Source of the DNA: a gamma proteobacterium symbiont of Ctena orbiculata
GTDB taxonomy: Bacteria; Pseudomonadota; Gammaproteobacteria; Chromatiales; Chromatiaceae
Assembly: GCA_003058495.1 (NCBI GenBank)
Contig: QBVC01000023.1
Span: 112,155-176,154 of the forward strand
Direction: 5' to 3'
Length of the DNA stretch: 64,000 bases
Shown here: piece after piece, positions 34,509 to 46,478 of the stretch
How the letters are laid out: every line of letters begins with the position of its first letter
Numbering within the stretch: position 1 is the first letter of the stretch
Made by a program: the position numbers and the translations under genes
The notes under the pieces: generated by a model
The model's database searches: none
What the model saw: only the letters and a program-made list of their open reading frames with translations
What the model was told of the DNA's origin: nothing

Positions 34509-35462
34509 CTACAGGTGCAGCCTCGCCAACTCCCGATCCGGTACGCCATACTCCCAGGCTTCGTCGAATATCGACTGTAGTCTGTTGACCCGATAACGGT
34601 CGTTGTAGCATGCGGTGGCGATAAGGTTTTCTGCCTGTTTTCTGTGCAGATAACCCAGATCGTCGACCAGCATGAAATTCTCCGGATAATCCAGATACTC
34701 TTCGCCGGGGATGCGAATCTCTATTGCCGTGGAGAGGCGTTGTGCCTGTTCGACCAGTCGATGGCCCTGCTGCACCACCAGGCTGTTGTCCTGCAGCAGG
34801 ATGCGGATGCGGCTGTAGCGCGAGCGCGTCGCCAGCTGTTTGGTTGCATCGACAAATGGTAGATTATCGAAGATCTCTGGATCGAGTGTCTGGGAGAACA
34901 GCGAGAGATAGCGCTTCGCCTGCCTCACCATGCTTACCGCGTGTATCTGGTGTTCTTCGATGGTGTGCAGATGGAAGAGTTCACTGCTTTTGCCGAGCTG
35001 AGCCAGTTCGAGTTCCTCAGACGGCCCGCCAGCGAGGGCAAACACCATTTTCTGATGGGCTATGCCGGCCTCCATGAAGGGCTCGTCGACAGCGCTGAAG
35101 CCTGCTTTGACATAGAAGGATTCCGCGCTTGTCTGGGCGTGGCAGAAGAGGTTTTCCAGGCCCATCGACTGCGCGCGCCCGATCAATGCGATGAGCAGCG
35201 CCGTACCGACACCTCGATTGCGCCACTCGGGCAATACCGCCATGCGTCCTATCTGACCACTGCCCGACAGACGCGCCGTTGCGATCGGTCGCTGATTCTG
35301 ATCCAGCGCCAGCAGGTGGTAGGCGAGAAGGTCGTCGTCATCCCACTCCATGGCGAGGGGGACACCCTGTTCAACGACGAAGACAGATTCCCTGACCTGT
35401 CTCAGCAACTCCCGCTCATCGGGCCATTTGGCCTCCCTGATCCTGTAGTCACTCTGTGTCAT
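34509..35462 (-). CDS. GNAT N-acetyltransferase with DUF7931-like C-terminal domain
   Basis: A 317-residue protein. Residues about 5-145 form a GNAT domain with the acetyl-CoA loop VLPEWRNRGVGTALL (about 74-88) and a SAESFYVKAGF segment. Residues about 165-317 form a second domain (LFSQTLDPEIFDN, then SRIRILLQDNSLVVQQGHRL) resembling the extra domain found after such acetyltransferases in gammaproteobacteria. ATG 35462 (MTQSDYRIREAKW) is chosen; it overlaps the 3' end of roxA by 14 bases. Substrate unknown. Confidence 0.82.
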   Translation of the reverse strand: MTQSDYRIREAKWPDERELLRQVRESVFVVEQGVPLAMEWDDDDLLAYHLLALDQNQRPIATARLSGSGQIGRMAVLPEWRNRGVGTALLIALIGRAQSMGLENLFCHAQTSAESFYVKAGFSAVDEPFMEAGIAHQKMVFALAGGPSEELELAQLGKSSELFHLHTIEEHQIHAVSMVRQAKRYLSLFSQTLDPEIFDNLPFVDATKQLATRSRYSRIRILLQDNSLVVQQGHRLVEQAQRLSTAIEIRIPGEEYLDYPENFMLVDDLGYLHRKQAENLIATACYNDRYRVNRLQSIFDEAWEYGVPDRELARLHL

Positions 35463-36627
35463 CGGCAAATCGCAGGTATCCGTCGTTGTAGAGCCGGCAT
35501 AGCAGGGAGAGATAGAGAGGTTGCTCCAGCCACTCCTGCAGATAGCCGAAATGGAGAATCCGGTAGTGGGTGATGACCGGCAGGAAATCACCGGTGTCAC
35601 TGGGTAGCCTATAGTCTTGGCCATTCACATACAAGCTGTCGTGGCCATCCTCTTGATGACGGCTGAAGGCCATGCGTGCGTAGTCGTGGCGCTGGATGAC
35701 GGCGCGTTCGCGAAAGCGGTTGAGGAACTGGTTGTCGCTGAGCGGTTCCGTGCGCGGGTAGATCTGCAGCAGCTCCTTGGCCTCGGTGACGAAACGGCCG
35801 AACCAGCGATCGGTCTGGTCGCTGTGGGTGAGACACTCATGCAACAGCAGCTTGAACTCATCCAGCGAGTTGGGGAGTATCTCCCCCGGCGCGGGCTGAG
35901 GTTTCAGGGGCGGATCGCGATACCGCTGTCTAGGCATGCGCTCCGCTAGGGCCGTTTCGAACCAGGCCATCGCCATCTCATGCAGGGTGGGTGCGCGAAA
36001 TCCGACCGAGCAGGTCATGCACTCGCCCTCGGCTATACCCCAGTGGGCGACGTTGGGGGGGAGGTAGAGCATATCCCCAGGCCCCAGCAGCCACTCCTGC
36101 TCCGCTTCGAAGTTCGGCAGGATGCGCAGATCGAGCCCCGGGATGAAATCCTCCTCCGCCACCGGCCGGGTGTGGATCTTCCAGCGGCGCCTGCCCTTGG
36201 CCTGGTAGAGAAAGACATCGTAGTCGTCGATGTGCGGCCCCACCGATCCCTGGTCCACCGCGTAGCTCACCATGACATCATCGAGGCGCCAGTCGGGAAT
36301 GAAGCGGAAGTGGTCCAGCAGCTTGGCAACCTCGGGGAGGTGCTTGTCCACGTCCTGCACCAGCAGGGTCCAATGGCTGTCCGGGAGCGCAGCGAAGATC
36401 GCCTCGTCGAAGGGTCCGTGGCGGGCCTCCCAGGGCGCGGCGCCATGCTTCTCCAGCACCAGGCGCGACTCCACCGTCTCCTCGCAGGCCATGCCGGCCA
36501 GTTCGTCCGCCTCGAGACCGCATCGAAACTCAGGCAGCGGATTATGAAAGAGCAGGGGTTTTCGCTGCCAGTAGTCGGCGAGGAACTTCTCCGCGGTCAG
36601 TCCGTTGGGAAAATGCAGTTGTTGCAT
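35449..36627 (-). CDS. roxA: Ribosomal protein arginine hydroxylase (cupin, RoxA/YcfD)
   Basis: A 392-residue Fe(II)/2-oxoglutarate oxygenase of the JmjC-like YcfD family. The iron ligands are seen as HIDDYDVFLYQ (HxD, about residue 132) and a later His in LPPNVAHWG. The N-terminus ADYWQRKPLLFHNPLP and the C-terminal winged-helix part match RoxA, which hydroxylates Arg81 of ribosomal protein uL16. It is followed by the GNAT gene with a short overlap. Confidence 0.92.
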   Translation of the reverse strand: MQQLHFPNGLTAEKFLADYWQRKPLLFHNPLPEFRCGLEADELAGMACEETVESRLVLEKHGAAPWEARHGPFDEAIFAALPDSHWTLLVQDVDKHLPEVAKLLDHFRFIPDWRLDDVMVSYAVDQGSVGPHIDDYDVFLYQAKGRRRWKIHTRPVAEEDFIPGLDLRILPNFEAEQEWLLGPGDMLYLPPNVAHWGIAEGECMTCSVGFRAPTLHEMAMAWFETALAERMPRQRYRDPPLKPQPAPGEILPNSLDEFKLLLHECLTHSDQTDRWFGRFVTEAKELLQIYPRTEPLSDNQFLNRFRERAVIQRHDYARMAFSRHQEDGHDSLYVNGQDYRLPSDTGDFLPVITHYRILHFGYLQEWLEQPLYLSLLCRLYNDGYLRFADDTE

Positions 36628-36697
36628 CAGGTTACGCCCGGTCTGCTACAGAATCAGTGACTATTTTAAACCGCAAATGGATATAAAAACTTAAAAA

Positions 36698-36914
36698 AGT
36701 CCGCAAATGAACGCGAATAAACGCAAATTTGATGTTACAAAGGCCCGATGGCACAACAGCCTGCGCTTATCAAACCAGTCTTACCTAATAGATCGTGGTT
36801 ACAAAGCATAGGGTAGGACAGGTTTTGTACTCTATCGGTTTGCAATAATTCTACAAACATAGATTGAACAAAAAAACAGACCTATTTGCTTTTATTCGTG
36901 TTCATTTGCGGACT
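36698..36914. repeat. Mosaic repeat block 5 with inverted AGTCCGC ends (roxA-purB gap)
   Basis: A forward copy of AGTCCGCAAATGAACGC lies at 36698-36729 and an inverted copy at 36884-36914, with about 155 bp of unrelated sequence between them. The 324-bp gap has no gene. This copy carries none of the hairpin modules found in the hydrogenase blocks, so the inverted ends are the minimal common unit. Confidence 0.8.
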
Positions 36915-36951
36915 TTTTTCTTTACATCCATTCGCGGCTTGAATACGAACT

Positions 36952-38355
<1,404 letters not shown>

Positions 38356-38440
38356 TTATACCTGATTGGGAGTGGCTGTTGAATGGAAATGGCGGGCTCC
38401 TCACCATGGGCGATATCGATGAGGGATAATCGTTTGATTA

Positions 38441-38914
38441 TCAATTGTTTTTGGCATCCTCAACCATTTCCTCTCCCTTCTGCTGGGTGGCATCCATCAT
38501 CTCGCCGGTCTTGGTTTTTGCCGCATCATAGACTTCGGCGCTCTTATCGCCGACCGCGGAAACGATCTCTTCTGTCTCCTCCTTTACCGTACTGCCCACC
38601 TCGCCGGCGGTCTGCTTGGTGCTTTCGTAAATCTCCTTGCTCGTGTCGACAACCGCATCGGCGGCGTCGCTGCCCATCTGCTTCGCGCCCTCATAGGCCT
38701 CCTTGCTCTTATCGGCAATGGCATCGGCGGCGTCGCTGCTGACCTCCTTGGTCTTTTCCCATGTCTCCTTGCCCGCTTCGGTGACCTTTTCAGTAAGCGT
38801 TGTCGACGAGCCTTTCATCTCCTCTGTGTGCGTGGCGCTCGGATCATCGGTTTGGCTGCAGGCCGCCAGGGCGAACAGGCCGCTGAATGCGATTGCAAGC
38901 TTGGTCTTACTCAT
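38441..38914 (-). CDS. Lipoprotein with LEA-like amphipathic repeats
   Basis: A 157-residue protein with a lipoprotein signal (LFALAACS; Cys19 is the lipid-anchored residue). The rest is a run of imperfect 11-residue-type repeats rich in Ala, Lys, Glu, Asp and Thr (KSKEAYEGAKQMGSDAADAV and similar), predicted to form amphipathic helices like LEA or apolipoprotein-type stress proteins. No catalytic motif. It may be a periplasmic stress or envelope protein; function unproven. Confidence 0.75.
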   Translation of the reverse strand: MSKTKLAIAFSGLFALAACSQTDDPSATHTEEMKGSSTTLTEKVTEAGKETWEKTKEVSSDAADAIADKSKEAYEGAKQMGSDAADAVVDTSKEIYESTKQTAGEVGSTVKEETEEIVSAVGDKSAEVYDAAKTKTGEMMDATQQKGEEMVEDAKNN

Positions 38915-39094
38915 TTTCGAATCCTCTCAATCTGTTGAGTTGTAATATCCATGGCGGGTGTTACCGCGGATCCTATTTATACATTGAAAAGGAACTTCGG
39001 ATCTGTCACTTAATGTGACGAGTTAACCTTTTTTCACATTAAGATGGCGAGAAGCAGGGTTAAGCCACACTTTTTCAAGATTCAAACCTGCCGG

Positions 39095-39727
39095 CTATTG
39101 GTTGTTCGGGAGATCGTCCAGGAGTTGTCTGCAGGCATGGGTATAGCGTCTGCGCACGAACAGCAACTCTCTTCTTCTGCCGCCGGTCTGACGCCACAGG
39201 GTAGCGGCTCTGATGCCTGACAGCAGGAGTGCCCGGATCTTGTCTACATTGTCGCTGTTCTGCAGATAGACCGGCTCACCGCTGACCATGATTCTGGGAG
39301 AGAGCTGACTGATATTCTCGGCATAGACCTCCGCCAGGGCGCCCAGAATATTGCTGTGAGTGGCGGGGAAGTGGGAGAGCCTGGCGGCGATGCTGTTGAT
39401 GCCCTCCTTGATACGCTCGAGTCGTTCCAGCTGGTTGTTCAGCTTGCGTTCGAGCTGGACCAGGGCAAGCAGATAACGGGTCAGTTCGTTGTCACGTGTC
39501 TCTTCACCGCTCAATTGCCGGTAGGCCAAACGCAGACCCGGCGCCACCCCTTCCACTCCGCCATAGACATCGGCGACGCTATCGGCGTCAATCTTGAACA
39601 GGCTATGGATGTTTGCCGCGATACTGTCCGCGTTGACCAGGCCCCTGCGCGCCACCTGCTGCACCAGGCTGGCTGCCTGGTAGATGCCGGAAAGGGCTAT
39701 CGCGCGATCGCTGTCTCTATACTTCAT
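39095..39727 (-). CDS. hflD: High frequency lysogenization protein HflD homologue
   Basis: A 210-residue HflD. It begins with [23 protein letters not shown], the family hallmark, and ends in a basic [20 protein letters not shown] segment. HflD is a peripheral membrane protein named for its effect on phage lambda CII; its normal cell role is not settled. The ATG overlaps the mnmA stop by four bases, the usual mnmA-hflD arrangement. Confidence 0.92.
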   Translation of the reverse strand: MKYRDSDRAIALSGIYQAASLVQQVARRGLVNADSIAANIHSLFKIDADSVADVYGGVEGVAPGLRLAYRQLSGEETRDNELTRYLLALVQLERKLNNQLERLERIKEGINSIAARLSHFPATHSNILGALAEVYAENISQLSPRIMVSGEPVYLQNSDNVDKIRALLLSGIRAATLWRQTGGRRRELLFVRRRYTHACRQLLDDLPNNQ

Positions 39728-40821
39728 GGTTTGAACGCCTCTTCAATGATACCTCCCCCAAGACACCTGTTGTGGTGATAGAAGACAATGGATTGTCCCG
39801 GTGTCGCGGCCCGCTGGGGGCTGTCGAACACAACCTGATAACGTTGATCATCCCCGGCTTTCAGGGTGCAGGATTGCAGGGTTTGACGATGTCGAATCCT
39901 GGCCAGGCAGGGTAAGGGATCGGGCGGCGGATGACCTGCTACCCAATGCATCTGGCTGGCGGTCAGCCGTCGGCGCATCAGCAGGGGATGGTCATGACCC
40001 TGTACCGCGATCAGTACATTTCGCGGCAGATCCTTCGCCGCAACGAACCAGGGGGACTCATCCGCATCGCGGCGTCCGCCAATGCCCAGGCCCTGGCGTT
40101 GGCCGAGGGTGTAGTAGATAAGACCCTGGTGCTGTCCAAGCAGATTGCCTTCCGGATCCTCGATATCACCGGGCTGCGCCGGGAGGAAACGTTGCAGGAA
40201 GTCGCGGAACCTGCGCTCACCGATGAAGCAGATGCCGGTGCTGTCCTTCTTTTTATGATTCGGGAATCCGGCCTTTTCCGCGATCTCCCTGACCTCCTGT
40301 TTACTCATTCGGGCCAGGGGAAAGAGACTATGGCTCAAGGGCCTTTGGCCCAGCATGTAGAGAAAGTAGGTCTGATCCTTCTCCTCATCCCGGGCCCTGA
40401 GCAAATGGTAGCCATCGTGGTGCCGTTCCACCCCGGCATAGTGGCCGGTAGCGATACGCGTTGCCCGCAGGTGATCGAGGGCGTGATCGAGAAACGCCTT
40501 GAACTTGATCTCCCGATTGCACAGCACGTCGGGATTGGGTGTCCGTCCGGCTTCATACTCAGCGAGAAAGTAGGCGAATACACGGTCCCAGTATTCGCTG
40601 GAGAAGTTGACCCGATGCAGCGGAATCTTCAGGCAATCGGCCACCGCCTGGGCATCGGCTAGATCGGCGGCGGCGGAGCAGTACGCTTCACTGTCATCCT
40701 CCTCCCAGTTCTTCATGAACAGACCTTCAACCTGGTACCCCTGCTGCTGCAACAGCAGGGCGGCAACGGAGGAGTCGACCCCCCCCGAGAGTCCGACAAT
40801 GACCCTCCCTTCAGCCGGCAT
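39724..40821 (-). CDS. mnmA: tRNA-specific 2-thiouridylase MnmA
   Basis: A 365-residue tRNA 2-thiouridine(34) synthase. The ATP pyrophosphatase loop [12 protein letters not shown] lies near the N-terminus (about 10-21), and the two catalytic cysteines are in [10 protein letters not shown] (about 100) and [10 protein letters not shown] (about 197). ATG 40821 ([14 protein letters not shown]) is preferred over an upstream ATG at 40854 because homologues begin here. It overlaps rluE by 11 bp and hflD by four. Confidence 0.96.
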   Translation of the reverse strand: MPAEGRVIVGLSGGVDSSVAALLLQQQGYQVEGLFMKNWEEDDSEAYCSAAADLADAQAVADCLKIPLHRVNFSSEYWDRVFAYFLAEYEAGRTPNPDVLCNREIKFKAFLDHALDHLRATRIATGHYAGVERHHDGYHLLRARDEEKDQTYFLYMLGQRPLSHSLFPLARMSKQEVREIAEKAGFPNHKKKDSTGICFIGERRFRDFLQRFLPAQPGDIEDPEGNLLGQHQGLIYYTLGQRQGLGIGGRRDADESPWFVAAKDLPRNVLIAVQGHDHPLLMRRRLTASQMHWVAGHPPPDPLPCLARIRHRQTLQSCTLKAGDDQRYQVVFDSPQRAATPGQSIVFYHHNRCLGGGIIEEAFKP

Positions 40822-41392
40822 GCCGTTCCCTTCGCCCCGCCTGCGCCGAACCACCCCTGGCGCCTCCCACCATCACCCACACTCCCGGCTGGAGGTTTTT
40901 CAGGCGCCAGCGGTCGATTGCGACACGGATCAGGCGCAGGGTGGGAAAACCAACCGCCGCCGTCATGCGGCGGATCTGGCGGTTACGCCCTTCACGGAGT
41001 TGAATCTCGAGCCAGGATGTGGGAATTGAGGCCCGATAACGTACCGGTGGATCTCTCGGCCAAAGATCGGGTTCGTCGATCCGTTTCACCTTTGCCGGGA
41101 GGGTCATGCCGTCTTTCAGCTGAACACCCTGTCGCAGCTGCTCGAGGGCATCCTCGTCAGCGCCGCCCTCGACCTGGACCTGGTAGCGCTTCCAGCGCTT
41201 TCGGGCGGGATCGGTAAGGCGGTGCTGGAGTCTGCCATCATCGGTGAGCAGCAACAATCCTTCGCTATCCCGATCTAGCCGTCCCGCGGCGTAAACACCT
41301 TTCATAACGATATAGTCGGCAAGGGTCTTGCGCCCCTCGGAGTCGGAAAACTGGCTCAGGACCCCATAGGGTTTGTTGAACAGAAGCAGCAT
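40811..41392 (-). CDS. rluE: 23S rRNA pseudouridine synthase RluE
   Basis: A 193-residue RsuA/RluB/E/F-family enzyme without an S4 domain, as in RluE. The catalytic Asp lies in [16 protein letters not shown] (about 35-50), and [16 protein letters not shown] is the conserved C-terminal motif. RluE makes pseudouridine 2457 in 23S rRNA. The protein starts [16 protein letters not shown], the canonical start. It heads the rluE-mnmA-hflD group. Confidence 0.9.
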   Translation of the reverse strand: MLLLFNKPYGVLSQFSDSEGRKTLADYIVMKGVYAAGRLDRDSEGLLLLTDDGRLQHRLTDPARKRWKRYQVQVEGGADEDALEQLRQGVQLKDGMTLPAKVKRIDEPDLWPRDPPVRYRASIPTSWLEIQLREGRNRQIRRMTAAVGFPTLRLIRVAIDRWRLKNLQPGVWVMVGGARGGSAQAGRRERHAG

Positions 41393-41524
41393 GCTGGGAT
41401 GGCCGTGGTAAAACTCAAATTGCCCGTATCGAGGGCGATATGATAGTCCCGTGATGGGGAAACTGAAACCTGCCGGTGCGGATCAGGGTAAAATCGGGGT
41501 GTTTCAACGGGGTGAATGGAAACA

Positions 41525-41561
41525 AAAAAGCCGGAACGGGATCACCGTGCCGGCTTTGTGA
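41525..41561 (-). terminator. Intrinsic terminator after cspD
   Basis: On the minus strand, AAAGCCGGCACGG-TGATC-CCGTTCCGGCTTTTTT forms a stem with one mismatch followed by a T-run. It lies about 35 bp after the cspD stop. Confidence 0.8.
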
Positions 41562-41594
41562 TGCGTTGATCTGTGGATCAACCGATCTGTAGGC

Positions 41595-41810
41595 TCACTC
41601 GCTCGCCGCTATTCTTTGGATGTTGGTTGCATGAAGCCCTTTTGGTCCTTGACTGATCTCAAATTGGACCTTTTGACCCTCCTTCAGGGTTTTGTATCCA
41701 TCCATCTCAATGGATGAAAAGTGGACGAAAACGTCCTGGTCTCCATCTTCCGGGGTTACAAAACCGTAGCCCTTGGCGTTGTTAAACCACTTTACGACTC
41801 CAGTCGCCAT
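41595..41810 (-). CDS. cspD: Cold shock-like protein CspD
   Basis: A 71-residue cold-shock domain protein. The RNA-binding motifs KGYGFVTPE (RNP1) and VFVHFSSI (RNP2) are intact. The gene is divergent from clpS, the arrangement typical for cspD. A GAGGAG-type ribosome-binding site precedes the ATG. A probable promoter lies about 340 bp upstream, so the transcript may have a long 5' leader, as cold-shock mRNAs often do. Confidence 0.9.
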   Translation of the reverse strand: MATGVVKWFNNAKGYGFVTPEDGDQDVFVHFSSIEMDGYKTLKEGQKVQFEISQGPKGLHATNIQRIAASE

Positions 41811-42489
41811 AGCTATTGCTCCTCACTATCGATACGACTCGGGAGGGCGGAGTGGTGGTAGTGCCACGATTGAGATCAGATTGCCGGATAAGTCGGTAGT
41901 AAAACCCTAACCCTGGGGGGAAGACGAGATCTGTCTGATTCGGGTGTCTCTACTATCGCCTCACTTTGTCCAATACCTCAAACAGTGAACAGCTACTTGT
42001 TTTTTTTGCAGAGAGGCGTGAAACTGCTCTGTCCACCTGCCCAAGTACCAGCCATTGTAAAAAAAAGTGTGGGCGTCAAGATAACTGCCCGAAATCAAGT
42101 GTTCCTGTCCTTCTAAATTGGGAACGATTATCAACACTTAGAGTGAAGTATAGTGCGCTGGCGTCTGCGGTCAACAAATAGTTAATTTGCAACGTTGTTT
42201 TTCATTGTGTATTAGTATTATCCCTAAGAAAATATATGGATGAGTACGCACATTCCCTAGTCTGTCTCTACCTATTTGGTGGTATTCTAGAGAATGCAGT
42301 CGTAAAACGACGGCACAACTTGTTTGTCGGGATCCTTACAAATCGCACGATTCCGTGAGCAATCTCCGCGTCAGAATTGAGTAAGGTTGAACCCCGTTGA
42401 CTGTGATTTACCATCTGCCATACCCGGATTCAATATCCCGAATATAATTCCGCTTTTCAGGCCGTTTTGGCCTGCTAGAATCAGCCATT
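41811..42489. other. 679-bp divergent region between cspD and clpS
   Basis: The region holds the divergent promoters. A 71-codon plus-strand frame at 41966-42181 is judged chance: it has a TTG start and no ribosome-binding site. Near clpS, an AGGCC-GTTTT-GGCCT inverted repeat lies at about 42461-42475 and TAGAAT at 42476 could be a -10 element. Nothing else was recognised. Confidence 0.5.
42147..42174 (-). promoter_or_regulatory. Sigma-70-type promoter facing cspD
   Basis: On the minus strand, TTGACC (-35) and TATACT (-10) are separated by 16 bp, close to consensus. Transcription would start near 42140 and read through about 330 nt before cspD. Confidence 0.6.
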
Positions 42490-42810
42490 ATGAGCAATCG
42501 AGAACAAACATCCCATGAAGACGGTCTAGCTTTACAGGAGGCAGTACCAAAACTAAAAAAACCCCCATTGTTTAAGGTTATTATTCTGAACGATGACTAT
42601 ACACCGATGGAGTTCGTGGTTTTGGTTTTGGAAACCTTCTTTAACATGGATAGGGAGAAGGCGACCCGGGTGATGCTTCATGTGCATACACGCGGGGCGG
42701 GCGTGTGTGGCGTGTTTACCAAAGATGTGGCTGAGACAAAGGTGTCGCAAGTCAATGATTACTCTCGTAGCAACCAGCATCCGCTGATGTGCACCATGGA
42801 GGAGACCTGA
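42490..42810 (+). CDS. clpS: ATP-dependent Clp protease adaptor ClpS
   Basis: A 106-residue adaptor that hands N-degron substrates to ClpAP. The conserved core is [18 protein letters not shown] (about 26-43), with the substrate-pocket residues Asn34 and Asp35, followed by [24 protein letters not shown]. It lies 24 bp before clpA on the same strand. Confidence 0.97.
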   Translation: MSNREQTSHEDGLALQEAVPKLKKPPLFKVIILNDDYTPMEFVVLVLETFFNMDREKATRVMLHVHTRGAGVCGVFTKDVAETKVSQVNDYSRSNQHPLMCTMEET

Positions 42811-42834
42811 GCGGCGCTATATGGAGTTTTTGAG

Positions 42835-45108
42835 ATGTTGAACAAAGAGTTGGAATTTACCCTGAATCAAGCGTTCAAGAATGCCAAAGAGCGGCATCAC
42901 GAATTCATGACGGTGGATCATCTACTGCTTGCCTTGCTGGACAACCCCACAGCGGTCGCGGTGCTGCGTGCCTGTGGCGCGGACATCGAGAGCATGCGCA
43001 AGAACATCAGCAGTTTCGTCGAAGAGACGACGCCACTCATTCCCGATGGGGATGACAGGGAGATCCAACCCACCCTGGGTTTTCAGCGTGTGCTGCAGAG
43101 GGCCGTGTTCCACGTCCAGTCTTCGGGCAAGAATGAAGTCACCGGCGCCAACGTCCTGGTGGCGATATTCAACGAACAGGATTCACAGGCGGTCTTCTTT
43201 CTCAACGAACAGAATGTAAGCCGCCTGGATGTGGTCAACTACATATCCCACGGCATCTCCAAGGTCGATGGCGCAAGTCGCGACGAGGCCCCGGCCGAAC
43301 TGGCCAATGAGACCAAGGGAGATGGCCAGGCCAGTCCCTTGGAGAACTATGCATCGAATCTCAATCAGCTGGCGGAGCAGGGGAAGATCGATCCCCTGAT
43401 CGGTCGTCATCAGGAGATCGAGCGCACCATTCAGATCCTCTGCCGTCGACGCAAAAACAATCCGCTGCTGGTGGGCGAGGCCGGTGTCGGCAAGACAGCC
43501 ATCGCGGAGGGATTGGCCAAGAAGATCGTCGATCAGGAGGTGCCGGACGTGCTTGCCAACGCCACCATCTACGCCCTCGATCTGGGGACCCTGGTGGCGG
43601 GCACCAAGTATCGCGGTGACTTCGAGAAGCGGCTGAAGGCCGTGCTGGCCGAGCTGAAGCGGGAAAAGGACGTGGTGCTGTTTATCGATGAGATCCACAC
43701 CATTATCGGCGCCGGGGCCGCATCCGGCGGGGTGATGGATGCCTCGAACCTGATCAAGCCGGTGCTCGCCTCAGGCGAGTTGCGCTGTATCGGCTCCACC
43801 ACCTACCAGGAGTTCCGCGGCATATTCGAGAAGGACCGGGCCCTGGCACGCCGCTTCCAGAAGATCGATATCGAAGAACCGACCGTGGAAGAGACGGTTG
43901 AGATCCTGAAGGGGCTGAAATCCCGTTTCGAGGAGCACCACAATATCGAATACACCCAGGATGCCCTGGATAGCGCAGCGGAGCTTTCGGACAAGTACAT
44001 CAACGACCGTCATCTGCCCGATAAGGCCATCGATGTCATCGACGAAGCGGGGGCCAATGTGCAGCTGCAGCCTGAAGATGAGCGCAAAAAGGTCATCGAT
44101 GTGGATGAGGTCGAAGCCATCGTGGCGAAGATCGCACGCATTCCGCCGAAGAAGGTCTCCACCTCCGACACCGAGGCCCTGCGCAACCTCACCAGGGATC
44201 TCAAGCTGGTGGTGTTCGGGCAGGATCCGGCCATCGACGCCCTCACCGCCGCGATACGCATGAACCGGTCAGGTCTGGTCAACGAGGGCAAGCCTGTCGG
44301 CTCCTTTCTCTTCACCGGCCCCACCGGTGTCGGCAAGACGGAGATCAGCCGCCAGCTGGCGAGGATCCTCTGCATGGAGTTGATCCGCTTCGATATGTCC
44401 GAATATATGGAGCGCCACACCGTCTCCAGGCTGATCGGCGCGCCTCCCGGCTATGTCGGCTTCGACCAGGGTGGATTGTTGACCGAGGAGATCGCCAAAC
44501 ACCCGCACTGCGTGCTGCTGCTGGATGAGATCGAGAAGGCGCACCCGGATGTCTTCAATCTACTGCTGCAGGTGATGGATCACGGTACCCTGACCGACAA
44601 CAACGGGCGCAAGGCCGATTTCCGCAACGTGGTGATTATCATGACCACCAATGCGGGCGCTCAGGAGATGAGCCGCTCATCCATCGGTTTCACCAAGCAG
44701 GACCACAGCAGCGACGGCATGGAAGTGATCAAGAAGATGTTCTCACCGGAGTTCAGAAACCGGCTCGACGCGATCATCCAGTTTGCCGGTCTTACCCCGG
44801 AACATATCGCCAAGGTGGTCGACAAGTTTATCTTCGAACTGGAAGGGCAGCTGCAGGAGAAGCATGTCAGCCTGGTGGTGGAACCCGAAGCCAGGGTCTG
44901 GCTGGCGGAGCACGGTTATGATCCGAAGATGGGCGCCCGGCCGATGGCCAGGTTGATTCAGGATGAGATCAAAAAGCCCCTTGCGGAGGAGCTACTGTTC
45001 GGCAAGCTGGCCGGTGGAGGTTTGGTAAAGGTCGATGTCGCGGAGGACCGGCTGCAGTTTGATATTATCGGGGAGCAGGTGCCCGACACCACCCTGGACG
45101 ATAACTGA
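42835..45108 (+). CDS. clpA: ATP-dependent Clp protease ATP-binding subunit ClpA
   Basis: A 757-residue class-I Clp ATPase. It has an N-terminal repeat domain ([15 protein letters not shown]), a first AAA domain with Walker [10 protein letters not shown] (about 216) and a second with GPTGVGKTE (about 497). The IGF loop that docks on ClpP is seen as SSIGFTKQ (about 620). It unfolds substrates for ClpP, which is not encoded here. Its stop is six bases from the convergent infA stop. Confidence 0.97.
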   Translation: MLNKELEFTLNQAFKNAKERHHEFMTVDHLLLALLDNPTAVAVLRACGADIESMRKNISSFVEETTPLIPDGDDREIQPTLGFQRVLQRAVFHVQSSGKNEVTGANVLVAIFNEQDSQAVFFLNEQNVSRLDVVNYISHGISKVDGASRDEAPAELANETKGDGQASPLENYASNLNQLAEQGKIDPLIGRHQEIERTIQILCRRRKNNPLLVGEAGVGKTAIAEGLAKKIVDQEVPDVLANATIYALDLGTLVAGTKYRGDFEKRLKAVLAELKREKDVVLFIDEIHTIIGAGAASGGVMDASNLIKPVLASGELRCIGSTTYQEFRGIFEKDRALARRFQKIDIEEPTVEETVEILKGLKSRFEEHHNIEYTQDALDSAAELSDKYINDRHLPDKAIDVIDEAGANVQLQPEDERKKVIDVDEVEAIVAKIARIPPKKVSTSDTEALRNLTRDLKLVVFGQDPAIDALTAAIRMNRSGLVNEGKPVGSFLFTGPTGVGKTEISRQLARILCMELIRFDMSEYMERHTVSRLIGAPPGYVGFDQGGLLTEEIAKHPHCVLLLDEIEKAHPDVFNLLLQVMDHGTLTDNNGRKADFRNVVIIMTTNAGAQEMSRSSIGFTKQDHSSDGMEVIKKMFSPEFRNRLDAIIQFAGLTPEHIAKVVDKFIFELEGQLQEKHVSLVVEPEARVWLAEHGYDPKMGARPMARLIQDEIKKPLAEELLFGKLAGGGLVKVDVAEDRLQFDIIGEQVPDTTLDDN

Positions 45109-45114
45109 TCGTTA

Positions 45115-45333
45115 TCAGCGGGCGCGGTAGGTGATACGTCCTTTGCTCAGGTCGTAGGGAGTCAACTGCACGGTAACCTTGTCTCCCGTGAGGATGCGGA
45201 TATAGTGTTTACGCATCTTGCCGGAGATATGGGCCGTTACCACATGACCGTTCTCCAACTCCACGCGGAACATGGTATTGGGCAGGGTCTCGATCACGGT
45301 GCCTTCCATCTCAATAAAATCTTCTTTCGCCAT
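45115..45333 (-). CDS. infA: Translation initiation factor IF-1
   Basis: A 72-residue IF-1 ([19 protein letters not shown]...), with the S1-like OB fold and the conserved GRITYR end. It binds the ribosomal A site during initiation. ATG 45333 is the family start; an upstream ATG would add four residues. The clpA-infA neighbourhood matches other gammaproteobacteria. Confidence 0.97.
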   Translation of the reverse strand: MAKEDFIEMEGTVIETLPNTMFRVELENGHVVTAHISGKMRKHYIRILTGDKVTVQLTPYDLSKGRITYRAR

Positions 45334-45783
45334 ACTTACGCTCAATCAATTTGCAAAACCGGGCGGATTATAGCACAGGGCCCGATAGGGAAATCCGCCA
45401 TTATCAGTATATTTCCGCGTATGGCAAGTGATTCCGTCCATTATTCCCGTCCCCGGCGGGCCGAGGCCTCCACCCTGAAGGGAATTATCCGGTGCAGGTT
45501 CCCGGCCAATGGATTTGTCACAACAGGGACGACTAGTGGCATGTTCGTACCTGATCGGGCATCAACTGTGGATATCTTCGAAAAAACATGAGGTTATCCA
45601 AATAACATTTGGATTGGATGGAATTTGCACGGCCATTGTTTTGTAGACTGGAAGTGAAGTGGATCGATGGTAAACAAAAGTGAATTGTTCGCCGGTAGCG
45701 GGGATCGAATTCTTACCGATAATGAGGATGCGTCTGCAGGTCTGGTAACAACAGGGTCATCTGTTTGCAGCTGGAGAGAGAAG
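45334..45783. other. 450-bp intergenic region between infA and the dioxygenase gene
   Basis: It should hold the divergent infA and dioxygenase promoters. Small plus-strand frames here overlap and show no recognisable protein. A tRNA-Ser often sits near clpA/infA in enterobacteria; I looked for a tRNA in this stretch and found none. Confidence 0.45.
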
Positions 45784-46437
45784 ATGGAACGCAACTACAA
45801 TCGCCGCGAGTTGCTGCTGGATACAGCTTCGCTTGCCTCCCTGTCGCTGCTGCCCGGCGCCTCCATCGCCGCAGCCTTGACCAAGACGCCCCGCCAGACT
45901 GCGGGACCTTTTTACCCGACCCGGATACCCTTGGACAGTGACAATAATCTGGTCGATGTGGATGGCAGGGAGAGTCCCGCCGAGGGGCAGGTCACCCACA
46001 TCTTCGGACGCCTGCTGGATACCCTGGGCCGCCCTGTCAGAAACGCCCAGATCGAGATATGGCAGTGTGATGCCTATGGCTTCTACCACCATCCGCGGGA
46101 TCGCGGCGGCGTCGCCGATCCCAATTTCCAGGGATTCGGCCGCACCCTCGTCGACAGCAGCGGGGGTTACAGATTTCGCACCATCCGTCCTGTCGCCTAT
46201 CCCGGCCGTACGCCGCATATCCACGTTCGTGTGGTAGGTCTCGGATTCGAGAGTTTCACCACCCAGATGTATGTCGCGGGAGAGCCGGAAAACGACAGCG
46301 ATTTTATTCTCAATAGCGTGCATGATCGGAGGGCCCGTGCCTCGATAATCGTACCCCTTGAAGGGGCGCCTGAGATCGAGCCGGACGCATTGGCCGGCAA
46401 CTTCGATATCGTGCTTGGGCTCAGTCCTTCGATATAG
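45784..46437 (+). CDS. Intradiol ring-cleavage dioxygenase (exported)
   Basis: A 217-residue dioxygenase resembling protocatechuate 3,4-dioxygenase beta chains. A Tat-like signal (NRRELLLDTASLASLSLLPGASIAAA) starts the protein. The iron ligands are visible as Tyr in DAYGFYHHP (about 101-104) and the HxH pair in RTPHIHVRV (about 142-150). The TAGPFYPTRIP motif is typical of this subgroup. ATG 45784 follows a GAGAGAG site; an upstream start at 45667 would bury the signal. The substrate is uncertain. Confidence 0.85.
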   Translation: MERNYNRRELLLDTASLASLSLLPGASIAAALTKTPRQTAGPFYPTRIPLDSDNNLVDVDGRESPAEGQVTHIFGRLLDTLGRPVRNAQIEIWQCDAYGFYHHPRDRGGVADPNFQGFGRTLVDSSGGYRFRTIRPVAYPGRTPHIHVRVVGLGFESFTTQMYVAGEPENDSDFILNSVHDRRARASIIVPLEGAPEIEPDALAGNFDIVLGLSPSI

Positions 46438-46478
46438 GGGGATGAAAACAGGATGTTTGCAGAGTGATGCTTGTCGAT

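Noticed and set aside
41966..42181. 71-codon frame between cspD and clpS
   Set aside because: TTG start, no ribosome-binding site, and it overlaps a good minus-strand promoter.
45334..45783. tRNA-Ser near clpA/infA
   Set aside because: Expected from enterobacterial gene order, but no cloverleaf or TTCGA arm is visible.
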